64,000 nucleotides of DNA from Macrostomum hystrix (taxonomy: Eukaryota > Platyhelminthes > Macrostomidae), in contig CATNEN010000003.1 of assembly GCA_950097015.1 (NCBI GenBank), positions 8,292,501-8,356,500 of the forward strand. The letters run 5' to 3'. The position numbers and the translations under genes are program-made. The notes under the pieces are model-generated. The model did not search any database. It was not told the origin of the DNA and was given only the letters and a program-made list of their open reading frames with translations. This document shows positions 34,141 to 52,013 of the stretch, piece after piece; positions within the stretch are counted from its first letter, which is position 1; the number at the start of each line of letters is the position of its first letter.

Positions 34141-36134
34141 TTAGCGACCTTTGAAGCTTTTCTTAAAACTCTTACGCAGCTGGCGAAGGGTGTGAATGAG
34201 TGAACAGGCCAGCACAATGCACAGCAGGAGGACAACAGCCATGCCAAGGGCGCACAGGGCCACAGCCAGTAGGTTGAGGTACAACTGCTGGGCCATGCGC
34301 ACGGAGCAGCCCTGATGAAAGATGTTCGACGGATGCGAGTCTCGCGAGCAGCCGGGAGCATCGCTGCGGCAGCAGGAAGTCGGCGTGTACTCAGTCGTGG
34401 TGGCCCGACTGTTGTTCCAATAGTATGGCGACTCGCGCCAGTCGCGCCAGGACACGCTGCCGCAACATTTCAGCTCCGAATGAAGCCGGTCAACAGCTTT
34501 TGTCACGTCCGGGTCAGAGCGGTAGCGTTCGACCAGGGACTGCTTCACGGTTTGCTGCAGGCGACTCTGGGAGCGACAGGGTGCCTTGCACCGCTCAGCC
34601 TACTGTCTTTTATCCGAACAACAATCACAGTCTCTCTCTTCCCGTCTCACAGACTCTTCCCATCTCACAGACTCTCTTCCCATGTCACAGACTCTCTTCC
34701 GATCTCATAGTCTCGCTTCCCATCTCACAGCCTCTCTTCCTATCTCACAGTCTCTCTTTCCATCTCACAGCCTCTCTTCCCATCTCACAGCCTCTCTTCC
34801 CATCTCACAGTCTCTCTTTCCATCTCACAGCCTCTCTTCCCATCTCACAGCCTCTCTTCCCATCTCATAGTCTCGCTTCCCATCTCACAGCCTCTCTTCC
34901 CATGTCACAGACTCTCTTCCTATCTCACAGTCTCTCTCTTCCCGTCTCACAGTTTCTCTTTCCATCTCACAGACTCTCTTCCCATCTCACAGCCTCTCTT
35001 CCCATGTCACAGACTCTCTTCCTATCTCACAGACTCTCTTCCTATCTCACAGACTCTCTTCCTATCTCACAGACTCTCTTCCTATCTCACAGACTCTCTT
35101 CCCATCTCACAGACTCTCTTCCTATCTCACAGACTATCTTCCCATCTCACAGTCTCTCTTCCCATCTCACAGACTCTCTTCCTATCTCACAGACTCTCTT
35201 CCTATCTCACAGACTCTCTTCCCATCTCACAGACTCTCTTCCCATCTCACAGACTCTCTTCCCATCTCACAGCCTCTCTTTCCATCTCACAGCCTCTCTT
35301 CCCATGTCACAGCCTCTCTTCCCATCTCATAGTCTCGCTTCCAATCTCACAGCCTCTCTTCCTATCTCACAGTCTCTCTTCCCATCTCACAGCCTCTCTT
35401 CCCATCTCATAGTCTCGCTTCCAATCTCACAGCCTCTCTTCCCATCTCATAGTCTCGCTTCCAAACTCACAGCCTCTCTTCCTATCTCACAGACTCTCTT
35501 CCCATCTCACAGCCTCTCTTCCCATCTCATAGTCTCGCTTCCAATCTCACATCCTCTCTTCCTATCTCACAGTCTCTCTTCCTATCTCATAGTCTCGCTT
35601 AGTATTTCACAGTCTATTTTTTTACACACTTTTTCATATCATACAGTCTTTTCTTCTATCTTTTAAGACACTATTTTCCTATCTCACAATGTCTCTTCTC
35701 CCACAATGTCTCTTCTCTTCCCACCCTAACAGCCCGTGAACAATGGCTGTCTCGCTCACCTGCAGAGAGCTGGCGAACACGAATCCGATGGCGCAAACAG
35801 CGCACTCTACTATAAGTAGTGCGATTAGGAAGCCAGAGTAGACCCAGAGCAGGCGCACACGATTCAGAAAGATGCCAACAAAGCCGAGTACAGCGAAGGC
35901 AAAAATGAGGCCGCCGCAGACAGTGAGTAGGAAGTGACTGAGATAAAACACTTCGCCAGTTAGCACTGAGATGTAGTTCTGTCTAGACACCAGCAGCCAT
36001 ATGCCAAGAATGCACACGGCTAGGCCGCATAGAGCAACTAGCAGATTGAAGAATATTAGCACGGCTTTGATGCACTCCTTGGAGCAACAGTAGCGCTGTT
36101 GGTCGTCGCGTATGTCCTGGTACTTGTTGTTCAT
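34141..36134 (-). CDS. Tetraspanin, CD151-like
   Basis: A four-pass membrane organiser. Exons are 36134-35760 and, most likely, 34566-34141 (stop TAA), phase 0, giving 266 residues. Membrane segments lie near residues 25-48, 60-85 and 92-118, with the fourth near the C-terminus. The large extracellular loop has CCG at about 159-161, a later SCC pair and a DSHPSNIFHQGC stretch, the cysteine pattern of the CD151/TSPAN11 group (SNI before GC). The short intracellular tail is strongly basic. An alternative acceptor at 34593 (CAGTAG) would add nine residues with two cysteines; the 34568 acceptor (CTCCCAG) matches the family better. An acceptor-like TTTTTTTCAG ends at 36165, so the 5' UTR starts a separate exon there. 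The coding intron (34567-35759) is a 20-bp minisatellite. Confidence 0.9.
34620..35625. repeat. 20-bp CT-rich minisatellite, about 50 copies
   Basis: Unit CTCTTCCCATCTCACAGACT with C/T, T/C and A/C variants, in the coding intron of the tetraspanin gene. On the plus strand every unit looks like a 3' splice site (pyrimidines then CACAG), but the host gene runs the other way. Because 20 is not a multiple of three, the plus strand reads as a 20-residue periodic frame over 400 codons, which is an artefact. Confidence 0.95.
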
Positions 36135-36254
36135 TATTCTATTTGCCGACTGGGCAATGGTCTAGCTGAAAAAAACAATAGGGCTAACGCTAGAAAGTTT
36201 TGCAGGATATCATTAAGATAAGATTGAAGGGCCGAGAGATAAGTGAGAGAGGAG

Positions 36255-36690
36255 AAATTAATGGGACTGAGACAAGATGTAGGGAGTTATTGAAGTGACT
36301 GTGACCAGATGTAGGGAGTTATTGAAGGGACTGAGACAAGATGTAGGGAGTTATTGAAGTGACTGTGACCAGATGTAGGGAGTTATTGAAGTGACTGTGA
36401 CCAGATGTAGGGAGTTATTGAAGTGACTGTGACCAGATGTAGGGAGTTATTGAAGAGACTGTGACCAGATGTAGGGAGTTATTGAAGTGACTGTGACCAG
36501 ATGTAGGGAGTTATTGAAGTGACTGTGACCAGATGTAGGGAGTTATTGAAGTGACTGTGACCAGATGTAGGGAGTTATTGAAGGGACTGTGACCAGATGT
36601 AGGGAGTTATTGAAGGGACTGTGACCAGATGTAGGGAGTTATTGAAGTGACTGAGACCAGATTTATGGAGGTATTGAAGGGACTGTGAAC
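36255..36690. repeat. 32-bp minisatellite upstream of the tetraspanin
   Basis: About 13 units of GTGACCAGATGTAGGGAGTT plus ATTGAAGTGACT. It lies just upstream of the tetraspanin 5'-UTR acceptor at about 36165 and so probably within a 5' intron. Confidence 0.9.
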
Positions 36691-38094
36691 AGAAAATTAT
36701 TATATTAATAATATTCTTCAGTGAACAAGAAAAACAGTAGGTGACTGATTACTAACTGAATAAGTCAACAGCTAAAGCTATCAATACAGATATTTTGAAA
36801 TTATTGAATTCAAGTAAATTTCTAAATCCGACACTGGATTACTGCTGTCAAGCAATGAAAAGAAAAAACGAGAGACAGAAAAGTATTGCAGATTAAGAAA
36901 TAAATACTTAATATTCTATTTGATGGCAAATACGTGAAAGATGATATGCTACTTGTTTCTGTACGTGCGGAATTCACAAATTACACAGAGACAATTTGCG
37001 ATTCAATTAGCAGGAAAATGAAAACCTAATTCAGGTAGATAAAATATAGACGTCGTTTTAATATTACAGTAGAATAAAGTGATCATTAGCCCACGTTGAA
37101 TGATGTAATTTAGCAAAAATTAGCATTTAAGGAATGATTTATTGCCTTAATAAATTATTCGTGACTTTGTCTTAACGTTTGTAAAGTTTGCTAACACCTG
37201 CAGTTAAATCAGCATAATTTGAGCAATTAGTCTGAGATGAGACTTGAAATAGGTTTCTTATCAGAGTAGTTATAGACAGTCTCAGGTGCTATTCATTCCG
37301 AAATAGATCACAATGATAATATAATTTTACTTCTTGTAATTAGTCTTATCTTAAGTTAAGTTTTTTATGAAAGTGAAAGTGAATGAAAGTTAGAAATAAA
37401 AATTCGATCAAAAACCGATGATTACAATAAAGAACTAAATAGAGAGACAAGCAGACAAAATAATCTGCTCAAGCAGGTAAGAATTTCATCAGGTCACAGA
37501 TAGCACAGGGAACTAGTTTTCCTTTACTATTGTCAATAAAAACGTAAAAATATAAATATAAGTGGTGCCTCTCGGAAAAGCAGTATATTCCTTCCATCAA
37601 GCTAAATAAAAGAAAAAACACAAAAAATCATTTTCGCAGCAGTTTTTCAGTAAGCAAATTTATGATAGTAAATTACGATGCGATTTTTTATACTGAGAAG
37701 TTTCAGAAAATTTGGCTAACTAATTGCACATTAAAGTATTTTCAAATAGAAAGAAACCTACTAAAAAGCAGCAGCAGAAACCCACTGACCAATAAGAAAA
37801 CAATGATCGCTGCCTCAGGCAAAATGACTAACTTCAAATATGTAAATATGCGCTAGAAGCATGCAGGCAAATATTTAAAAAGCTTATTGTACCTAAAACT
37901 AATCAGTACGATAGTAGTATCACCAATCACAAAAAGTTACAATAGCTAAACATTTGCTTTTATCATTTCACGGGAAGATATCAATTGGCCAGCAATAGCT
38001 TTCACTTAAAAAGAAATAAGAAAGTTACGCTAGTTTCAAAATGCAAATAACACAGTCCGTATTAGCCACCTTGATTTCACCAATGGCCGCTCTC
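36691..38094. other. AT-rich intergenic DNA
   Basis: No exon or clear repeat found. The 3' UTR of the NDR kinase gene should lie at the right end (minus strand), but I cannot place its poly(A) site with confidence. Confidence 0.4.
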
Positions 38095-42147
<4,053 letters not shown>

Positions 42148-42874
42148 TGTTCTGCTGCAATAGGATAGGGGAGAAGAAAACGCATCATAAGATTTACTGA
42201 AAACGGCTTGGTTTGAGTGTCTGCTATTGAATTTAATCGATGAGTCAATGGACGACCCACTACCGTGACATAAAACTATAGCTAAAATGTAATAGAGAAA
42301 AAAGCCGACACGAAACAGAAGGGTCAAACATCCGACCGCCAATCTATACAATAGGTACCGCGGCGTAGAGAAATTGGACAGAAAGAGAGAGAGGGATGGC
42401 AATGAGGAGCCGGTTGCTAATGACAACACTGAGGTTGTTGTATAGGTTGGCTAAGGATGGGTAGGTGGCTGAGTTTCAATGCATAATACAACAGTGGTCC
42501 CCGCCAGAGGATGCTGGTTTTTTTACTCCTAATGCATTTTCTTTATTCTAGTCTGTCTGACTGCCTTTCCTTCTGTTCCCATCAGCTGTCAGGGACGAAT
42601 GGATGCGATAGAGGGAGGCCGCACTTAACTAGCGAGATACTCAAAATGAAAGCATCTATGTAATTTTTACCTATACTAACCTGGGGAGGGAGAGAAGCTA
42701 GGGATTTTCAGGGGATAACGACTATAGGGAGGATGAGAATATGGGGAGATGGGAGTATGCTACTCAAATTCTAGTAACCAGGGGCAACGGGGACGCTATG
42801 GAGTGGGGCTGCTTTAGTTTTAACTAGCTAGTCTTATCACACTCCCTAATGCTCCTCCGTCTAGCCCCCACGCG

Positions 42875-42990
42875 GGTTGCCAACCATTGTCATGGAAACC
42901 ACAGCAAACCAGCCCCAGTCCCCAGGGTACCAACGTGGCCTATATTAGCAAGATCTGTGGGGGCCCGCCGCTCTCCTCTCATTCATTGCA
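42875..42990 (+). promoter_or_regulatory. Probable core promoter of the alpha-tubulin gene
   Basis: A TATA-like TATATTA at 42941-42947 follows a CCAACCATTG element near 42878. About 25-35 bp downstream is a pyrimidine-rich CTCTCCTCTCATTCATTG, a plausible start site near 42971-42982. That would give a 5' UTR of about 115 nt. The placement relative to the ATG at 43094 fits. The start site itself is inferred. Confidence 0.42.
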
Positions 42991-43093
42991 TCTTGCGACT
43001 CTTCGCTTCCGTTGAGCGATTCAATCGGCAAACTAAGCCAGCCGCTTCTGTCTACCCGGATTCTCCGAAAGCTACCTACAAAAGCCTTTAACA

Positions 43094-44531
<1,438 letters not shown>

Positions 44532-45229
44532 GCGGCGGAAGTCACCAGTGACTAACTGACAAGGCATCTTAGATGCTGAATGCACACGGACTTCTAACTA
44601 AGAAAGCCTCACACTTGAAAATTATCACTGGTTAAAAAACCGCCAAAAGTAAATCTGTCGCTTTCTTCTTACTATGGAAACACTTGAAGGAAAAAGCAAC
44701 TAGCGATATAAAACTCCCCGAAAGTTTAAATTACCAACTCACAAATATCTTTCACTTTTACATATCAAAGTGTACCTTGGCTTAAAATTATTGGCTTAAA
44801 TTTCTGAAACCGCTCAAAATATCTAAAAAGCCTATATTGCTGTTATTATTAAAAATAAATAACTAACACGCAACAATCTACCTGGTAGAAATAAAATAAA
44901 AAGAAAACATAGTTCACCACAGAAAACAAAACAATACTTTATTAAGTCTTTATTTCATTTTTTTCTTGGTCTTCTTGGCTTCCGTTTACACATCGATTAA
45001 CGAATTATTAATCTATAGGAGAACATCAACGACGCTATGTAATGGAAGCTTTATTGGAAGAGTACAAGTAGGGTAGGGTACAAGTATGCCTATTGTAAAA
45101 ATCGGTGTTAAAATTCGAAATGGATAGAAACATTTTAATGAAAACTGAATAACTAAAAGCAGCGCCCTATTTTTAGATTTACTTTTTAGGGATACAAAAA
45201 TTTTCTGTGTAGACTAGAGACTAAAATTG
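44532..45229. other. Alpha-tubulin 3' UTR and flank
   Basis: AT-rich. AATAAA at 44854-44859 and further AATAAAA near 44892 are candidate poly(A) signals. No gene on either strand. Confidence 0.5.
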
Positions 45230-45665
45230 TTTAATAAAGTCTACATCAGGCGAAGGAGTAATTTTATCGAGTGCACAATGGAGGAAGGAATGATTTTATT
45301 TATTGTACATTAGGGGAAGGAATGATTTTATCGAGTGTACAATGGGGGAAGGAATGATTTTATTTATTGTACACTAGGGTAAGTAATGATTTTATCGAGT
45401 GTACAATGGGGGAAGGAATGATTTTATCGAGTGTACACTAGGGTAAGGAATGATTTTATCGAGTGTACAATGGGGGAAGGAATGATTTTATTTATTGTAC
45501 ATTAAGGTAAGGAATGATTTTATCGAGTGTACAATGGGGGAAGGAATGATTTTATTTATTGTACATTAGGGGAAGGAATGATTTTATCGAGTGTACACTA
45601 GGGGAAGGAATGATATTGTTCAGCGAACGTTTAGGGAAGGAATGGCTTAATTTAGTGCACACTAG
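45230..45665. repeat. 32-bp intergenic minisatellite
   Basis: About 13 units of GAATGATTTTATCGAGTGTA plus CAATGGGGGAAG, alternating with TTTATTGTACATTAGG forms (two-unit higher-order period). No host gene is recognised. Confidence 0.9.
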
Positions 45666-47084
45666 GAGATGGAAATGCTTGAACGCTTGAAATACACTGG
45701 TGCTAGAAATGTTTTAACATGTTTAAAATTGGGCTAGATGTTGTTTGATCTGTTTGAATAAACACAAAAAGCCAATTTAAATATACAAACTTGTTTTATT
45801 TGGCTAAAGTTTTCTAGATGCGGTTGTTAATGACTTCTGTTAAAGTAGAAAAAAAACTGAAAAAGTACTTAATTTGAGTATGAATAACTAATGAAAGTAA
45901 TGAACAGAGGCAAGAATTACACGAGCACGCAAGTATCCGTTTGTTTGCTTTACAAATCGCCTTTGAATCGATTGATACGAAAGGATGCATAACTTAAAAA
46001 AACTGCAAATCATACTAGAACAATTAGTACGAAGACTAAAACTAGCAAAAAACATTGCTAAAGCAGTGCTGAGAGGAAAGTGACTCTTTTTGAGATAATG
46101 TAGATGGTTTCTTTCTAGAAAAAGATTTTTTAACCAATAAACACAGCCAAAGTAATGAATTGTACAATAGGATCTCAATATTTCACTCGTTACCTGGATA
46201 CAATTATCATATATATTTAAAACGAATCCTAGTCTTCTTCGATAAGAAACTCAACTGCTAACAAACCCTTTACTGCGCCGGTCAAAATAAGCTAATATAC
46301 TAATACTTTTAGTAATACCAATAGTATTAGTAAGGCCAATAGACGAGGTTGAAGTTAGCTAATTATTCGTACTTAAGTTTTCAATATAAAAAAACTTATG
46401 GAAGCAATTATCCAAAAAGGAAAGAAAAACTACAAAATAAAATATTAATGGCAAGGCAACTAAAGTAAAATTTATTTTGGCAGTCTTGAAGAAACATAAC
46501 AAAAAAGTAATAAAAACAAAGTCGGCTTTTACTCCAACCTTCTACTGACATGAGTAGGCTGTCACGAAAACGATTAATAAAAATGTGGCAAACAATTTTA
46601 GAGTTTTCTGAAGTAAATCATGTCTTGTAAAACAAAAATCTAATGGATTTTTAAGCGGAAGACAGTGTTCAATGAAAAATGGCCTTGAATGCAAAAATGT
46701 TTTTGTTTTTCATCAATGAGCGTTTACGTTGCTAAATACTTTGATCAAAAACGACATAGCATAGCAAAAAAGCCATTTAAAAGAGGAAACAGTCACACTT
46801 TACAAAAAGGGAACAACTTGATTATACGAGTATAACTAGATAGTTTCAATGAGATGCAGAAAAGTTTTTAATAAGAACGTTTTCAGCAAAGAACGTGGAA
46901 GTCAATGATGTATATGGTCAAATCAAATTTACCATAATTAGAGAATTAGAGCTGAGATAATGATATCGCTAAAAAGGAATTAATTTTAATTAAATAATAA
47001 AATAACCATTATCTTATAACAAAGTGAAGTCGTGGGTCGACTAAATTCTAAGAAATAAAGTAATATTTTTATTAAACATTAATA
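45666..47084. other. AT-rich intergenic DNA
   Basis: No supported gene. Short stop-free stretches lack coding composition. TAATACTTTTAGTAATACCA-type imperfect duplications occur near 46300. Confidence 0.4.
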
Positions 47085-47628
47085 CCCCAGAATCATAAGA
47101 AACATGGATGCCTTATGATTCTAAGAAACCCTGGATCTTATATGATTCTAAGAAACCCTGGATCTTATATGATTCTAAGAAACCCTGGATCTTATATGAT
47201 TCTAAGAAACCCTGGATCTTATATGATTCTAAGAAACCCTGGATCTTATATGATTCTAAGAAACACTGCATCTTATATGATTCTAAGAAACCCTGGATCT
47301 TATATGATTCTAAGAAACCCTGGATCTTATATGATTCTAAGAAACCCTGGATCTTATATGATTTTAAGAAACCCTGGATCTTATATGATTTTAAGAAACC
47401 CTGGATCTTATATGATTCTAAGAAACCCTGGATCTTATATGATTTTAAGAAACCCTGGATCTTATATGATTTTAAGAAACCCTGGATCTTATATGATTCT
47501 AAGAAACCCTGGATCTTATATGATTCTAAGAAACCCTGGATCTTATATGATTCTAAGAAACCCTGGATCTTATATGATTCTAAGAAACCCTGGATCTTAT
47601 ATGATTCTAAGAAACCGGACGCCTCTGA
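47085..47628. repeat. 27-bp minisatellite, about 20 copies
   Basis: Unit ATGATTCTAAGAAACCCTGG plus ATCTTAT, almost invariant (one C/T site, one divergent unit). It lies just beyond the 3' end of the zinc-finger gene. Two plus-strand frames stay open because 27 is a multiple of three. The homogeneity suggests recent expansion. Confidence 0.94.
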
Positions 47629-47895
47629 CTTCTAAAAAAACACCGTTGCCCACGAATTTGAAGAAACACAGACTCCTTGGGATTTTAATAAGAAACCTTA
47701 ATGCCTCGCGAAGACAAATAGAATTCTTAGAAACTATAAGACAAGATGAAACAGTAAGAATTAAGTGGCATGGAAATTTGATCATAATCAATGAACAATC
47801 ATAGAAATTGCCTACTCAAAAACTCGAAATAATAAACAGTATTGAGAGGAAAAACAGCAAACCATCGAATTGATAGACAAAAAATGTGCAGATAA

Positions 47896-49279
47896 TCAGC
47901 ATCTTCTAGTATCGGCGCCATCGTTGTTCAAGAATTTGTGGCAGCGCAATTCGTGCTTCTTCCGATTGCCAGCCAGCGTGAACTGCTTGGCGCACACTCG
48001 ACAAGGATATTCGCGCACGCCCCGGTGCGTAATGAGGTGCTGATTGAGATTGTTCGACTGGTTGAAACTTTTGCCGCACTCCGTACAGCTAAACGGCTTC
48101 TCGCCAGTGTGAATAAGCCGGTGCCGGATTAGGTGAGTCTTCTGGACGAAGCCTTTGCCGCAGTCGGTGCAGCTGAATGGACGATCTAGCTGGTGGACTC
48201 GCTCGTGCTGCCGGAGGGCGGCTTGGTACCTTGGGAGCCACATTTGTGCATATTGATAATTACTTGTAGGTGCTATAAACCAGCCATGAGACGATTCAAC
48301 TTATACCCTTGACACACGCAGGGTGTGTAAATCTGCCGATTTTCTTAATTATTAGACAGCTGTACAGTGTCAATGTACCTTGGGGACGGGCCCTCAAAGG
48401 CGTAAATTGCACGACGAGCCTTCAAACTTTCTATGCGACCCTAGAAAATGTGGCCTCGACGCGGATTCGAGCTCAGGACCTAGGTGCGGGAATCGGATGC
48501 GTCAATGAGTTCGATTCCGCGGCGAGGCCACATTCATTTGGGGCGCAGACGCAGAGAGAAGGCTTGGAAGTTTGTCGTCCAATTTACGCTTTTGAGGGCC
48601 AACCGCCAAGGTACAGTGAGAGTGTACACTGCCTGACGATGAGAAAGTCAGGGCAGATGTACACAGCTGTGTGAGCGTGTGCCTGCGTACGGTACGGTGT
48701 GTGATCAGGAGTGAGCGAGATGGGCAGAAGTGTCAAAAACTTTGGAATCAAAGTGTCACGAATTCGGGGATCCAAGTTTGATGAATAATAAAGTCTGAGT
48801 TAAAAGTTTAACGAAACTGATCAAAGCAAAACTCACTTGAAACGTTTATCGCAAAAGTTGCAGCGATAGTCGGTACTGTCAGCCTCCTTGACATAGAAGC
48901 TTGCACCGGGTGAATCAGCTACGATCGAGTCGCTAGATCTTGACGTACCGGCATCGACGTCTTCTGGGTGAACATCTGGCAGGGCTATGCCTCCAGAGCC
49001 AAACACCGGAGTGCTAGACATGGCTGCGGTGGCAGCGGATGCTGCAGCAGCTGCGGCTACTTCAGCCGAGTGTTGTTGCAGAGCAGCAGTAAAAGCCACC
49101 ATGAACAATTGGTGCTGATTGTGCTTGTACATGTGCCTTTCTAGACTGTGGAGGCTAGTGTTTGGCACTCGGGATGAATTATCAACCACTAGCTCACCAT
49201 TTAATAGTTCAGAATTCAATGAAGCGAATGTTTCATCATTGTCACATTCGTTGTCATCAGACTGACAAAGATAAGACAT
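47896..49279 (-). CDS. C2H2 zinc-finger protein, four fingers
   Basis: Probably a sequence-specific DNA-binding protein. Exons are 49279-48837 and 48229-47896 (stop TGA), phase 2, giving 258 residues. The N-terminal 140 residues hold an acidic start, an alanine run and a Ser/Asp-rich part, with no known effector domain recognised. Finger 1 is split by the intron: CNFCDKRFK joins YQAALRQHERVH, restoring exact C-X2-C-X12-H-X3-H spacing. Fingers 2 and 3 are canonical with a TGEKPF linker. Finger 4 begins YPCRVCAKQF and ends KKHELRCH, with a longer H-X4-H spacing. The tail after the last finger is short. The intron contains two SINE copies arranged head to head. The start ATG at 49279 is the first in frame. 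I cannot name an orthologue. Confidence 0.85.
48313..48508 (-). mobile_element. SINE copy, left half of an inverted pair
   Basis: Minus-strand copy in the zinc-finger intron. It has GCGTAAATTGCACGACGAGC, ATGTGGCCTCGACGCGGATT (complement of the B-box region) and further head sequence up to about 48508, where it abuts the plus-strand copy head to head. The tail beyond GTGTGTAAATCTGCC is missing or diverged. Confidence 0.8.
48509..48726 (+). mobile_element. SINE copy, right half of an inverted pair
   Basis: Plus-strand copy that starts exactly at the B box (GTTCGATTCC at 48509-48518) and continues through GGCGAGGCCACATTCATTTG, GAAAGTCAGGGCAGATGTAC and a tail near GAGCGAGATGGGCAG. The A-box half of the head is absent. 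With 48313-48508 it forms a long inverted repeat. Confidence 0.85.
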
Positions 49280-52013
49280 TGTGTGCAATATTTCAGAATC
49301 TCTGATCAGAAGTTGACACTTAGCATAGCATTTGTTTGGTTATCAACTAATGCTGAAATTTGTTAGTTTTATTATTTATGGGTTCTGTTAGATTTTTGTC
49401 CTAGATTATTGCTCATATTTATTGTTTATAACTAAAATAAATAAGTTTATATATTTACTACAGTATGTTTCTGTTGATATTCATTCAACAAATAACACTA
49501 ATTATCAAAATATTTTTTGCATGACCAATACTTAGAAATTTATTAACTTTTAATATGACTAGTGCTCCTAAATTTTGCCTTGATTTGCATCATTATCAGC
49601 ACATAACTGTGAAGATAAGGCTTTTCAGAATTTCTGGCATGGCAAACAGTGTGGAGTAGTTAGAATTGTTTTAACAAGCTACCATGTAGCTAAGTTAGCA
49701 AACAGTAAAAAGTAGCATTGTTACATGAGCAAACTCTAATATAAATAGGAGTATAGCAGCAATATTAGCTTAGTTGTATATTAGCAAAGAAGTGCAGAGT
49801 AAAAAATATAATTTCTGAAAACTATAGTATAGGAAGGCTTTCCAGAACCAGAATTTAGTGTTGGGAGTAGCTATGTAGCATTTAATCAACAAGCACAACA
49901 TCAGTACCAAAGCAAACTTCAATCGAATTGAGGTGGGATGATGCACCCAACTAGCCAAGGAGGTTTGCAAAGTCACACCACCTTGTTGCACATCCTTGGG
50001 CCATTTTATCTTGATCTTGTGTTCAGAATATAAATACATGTGCCAGACTATGGGACAAAGACTATTATTATAGCCAATACAGTCTAGACAGGTTACAACA
50101 GTCAAAAGTGTATAAAATTAGGTACTAATAGGCACCTATACTTTGTTCATTTCATTTTTATTATTTGTTAAAAATCCCTATTGGAGCCAATAGGGCTTTT
50201 TGCGGACAGCATCTGGCGCGCTTGTGAAAAATTGCCTGTGCGGCTGTGCAGAAAGAAATTCCTGTCCGCGTGGCCACACCTTGTGTGTGTAAAGTTGTCG
50301 TAAGTATGTAGATATATAACAAACAGTGTGCCCTTGTGCCCCTACACAAATACATGCTCCGCAGTGCCTGAGTGCGAAAAGACAACCTTAGCTGTTCTAA
50401 ATATAGAAATACACTATGGAGATAAAAAAGGTCATTTCAGGTATATGCGTCCGTATTTTTGCGAAATCACCACATACCTGTTCTATTTTTAGAATATACT
50501 ATGGAGATCAAAAAAAGGTTGTTTGACATTTTTTCGTGAAATCAATTACTACATTGAGTCAGACTGAAGATATATAGCAATTGCGGATTTGCTTTGCGCT
50601 CTTTTTCTTGAAAACAACCACTCACCTGCGCACCTAGTAGGAGTCTCTGCAGCTTTTTTAAATTCGCTCCATTAGGGTTAAAAATTATAGTCTCTTTCTT
50701 TGAACACTCAATCCTTGTAACACTTGACAGTCATTGTCTTTTGCCTTTATTTTATTTGAATAGCCTAGCCAAAATGATTAAATTCAATAGTTCTTAATGC
50801 AATAATTAGTCAGCTCCATCATTAACTTTAATAATGCATGTCAAATACACTAAAGCAAATTTCTAAAAAGGCCTTAATGATCATATTTGTGCTCATGCAT
50901 GTGATGCACATAACTTCTTGATATAGCTCTCAAATTAGGTATCTCATGACTAATTTAGGTATTAGGCATTTATAATACTGTACGCCAATTAAAGTTGCAC
51001 TTGTCCAGTTGTTACTTGTAGACACTTGCACGCCATTACACTTTTTCAGAGTTTTTGTACGCCAGAAACTGTACGCCAAATTGGCCTAAGCCATGGTGTA
51101 TGCCGGAGGAATTCCGGCGTACACTACATTTTCGAGACTAAGGCTCATGTCCCACTCCCAAATCCCAAGGAAGTGCAATATTTGTACTTAGATGCTATGA
51201 ATTTTAGCAAAAAAATAATGATCCTAAATTTTATTGTACTTAAACAAAAAAGAATTTAACAAATGATAATGGACTTAGTGACAAATATTTATTTAGTCTG
51301 ATACTGTGTGATAGAAAGCTTAGAATTTTTTCCATTACACTATAGATGTAGATAGGATCTAACTAAGTATAGATATACTTAGAATAGTTAAGTCAAAAAC
51401 TGATGGACTAGTCACTAGATGTACATCACATTATTCACAAACTTCCACTAGGCCTAAACAGGTGAAGGGAAACAAAAAATATATTGCTATGTGAATTTGA
51501 ACAAACTAATATTTTAATGAACTCTAGCATACAATAATTTTTAAACATTGAATTAAATCTATAAAATATACCCCACGACTACATTTTTATAAAGTCAACG
51601 ATCTTAGACATTTTTAACAAGATTTCTCTATTTTTATCCCAGTAAAGCAATGAAAGCATGGTAGAAAATAAATAAAAATGCCTACTTTTTTTCATTAATG
51701 CCTCATTAAAAATGAGGTTACAAGATGCAGATTGCAGCACTTTACCAACACGTGAAAACTATGCATACTTCAATAATCATAGCAGCAGAACTTTGAATAC
51801 ATTGACATGACCCACATAAATTGCGCATTTCTCAGAAAGACGTATAGGGAAGTTGTTTTGAATTTGCATTCAAAGGAGTAAAACAAATAAAAACGAGAAA
51901 ATAGTTTCAGTCAATAATTACAAATCGCTCACTTACACTTACAAATTACAGGAAAGCTCAGAATCAAAAAACGATAAATGGAAACTCTTGTTAATTTGGA
52001 AACCTAAACTTAA
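49280..52013. other. AT-rich intergenic DNA with small inverted and direct repeats
   Basis: No supported gene. Noted structures: a strong hairpin at 50171-50205 (CCCTATTGG / CCAATAGGG); a roughly 75-bp imperfect direct duplication (50392-50468 and 50478-50548, both with CTATGGAGAT); and a TACGCC-rich patch with a hairpin at about 50990-51125. Confidence 0.45.

Noticed and set aside
34425-35666. A 413-codon open frame rich in Ser, Leu and Pro opposite the tetraspanin gene
   Set aside because: It is the 20-bp CT-rich array read through three frames (20-residue period) and runs antisense through tetraspanin exon sequence.
45888-46178. A 96-codon minus-strand frame as a gene
   Set aside because: It looks like random AT-rich sequence with no family resemblance or flanking signals.
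47108-47804. Two overlapping repeat frames that look like a repetitive protein
   Set aside because: Both result from the 27-bp unit. Two frames open at once, near-identical units and no splice or start context argue against coding.
49770-50105. A 111-codon minus-strand frame as a gene
   Set aside because: AT-driven composition, no recognisable domain, and no convincing start or splice context.
50171-50205. Hairpin CCCTATTGG / CCAATAGGG followed by T5, like an intrinsic terminator
   Set aside because: The window is animal nuclear DNA, where such terminators are not used. No adjacent RNA polymerase III gene was found, so I treat it as a chance or decayed inverted repeat.
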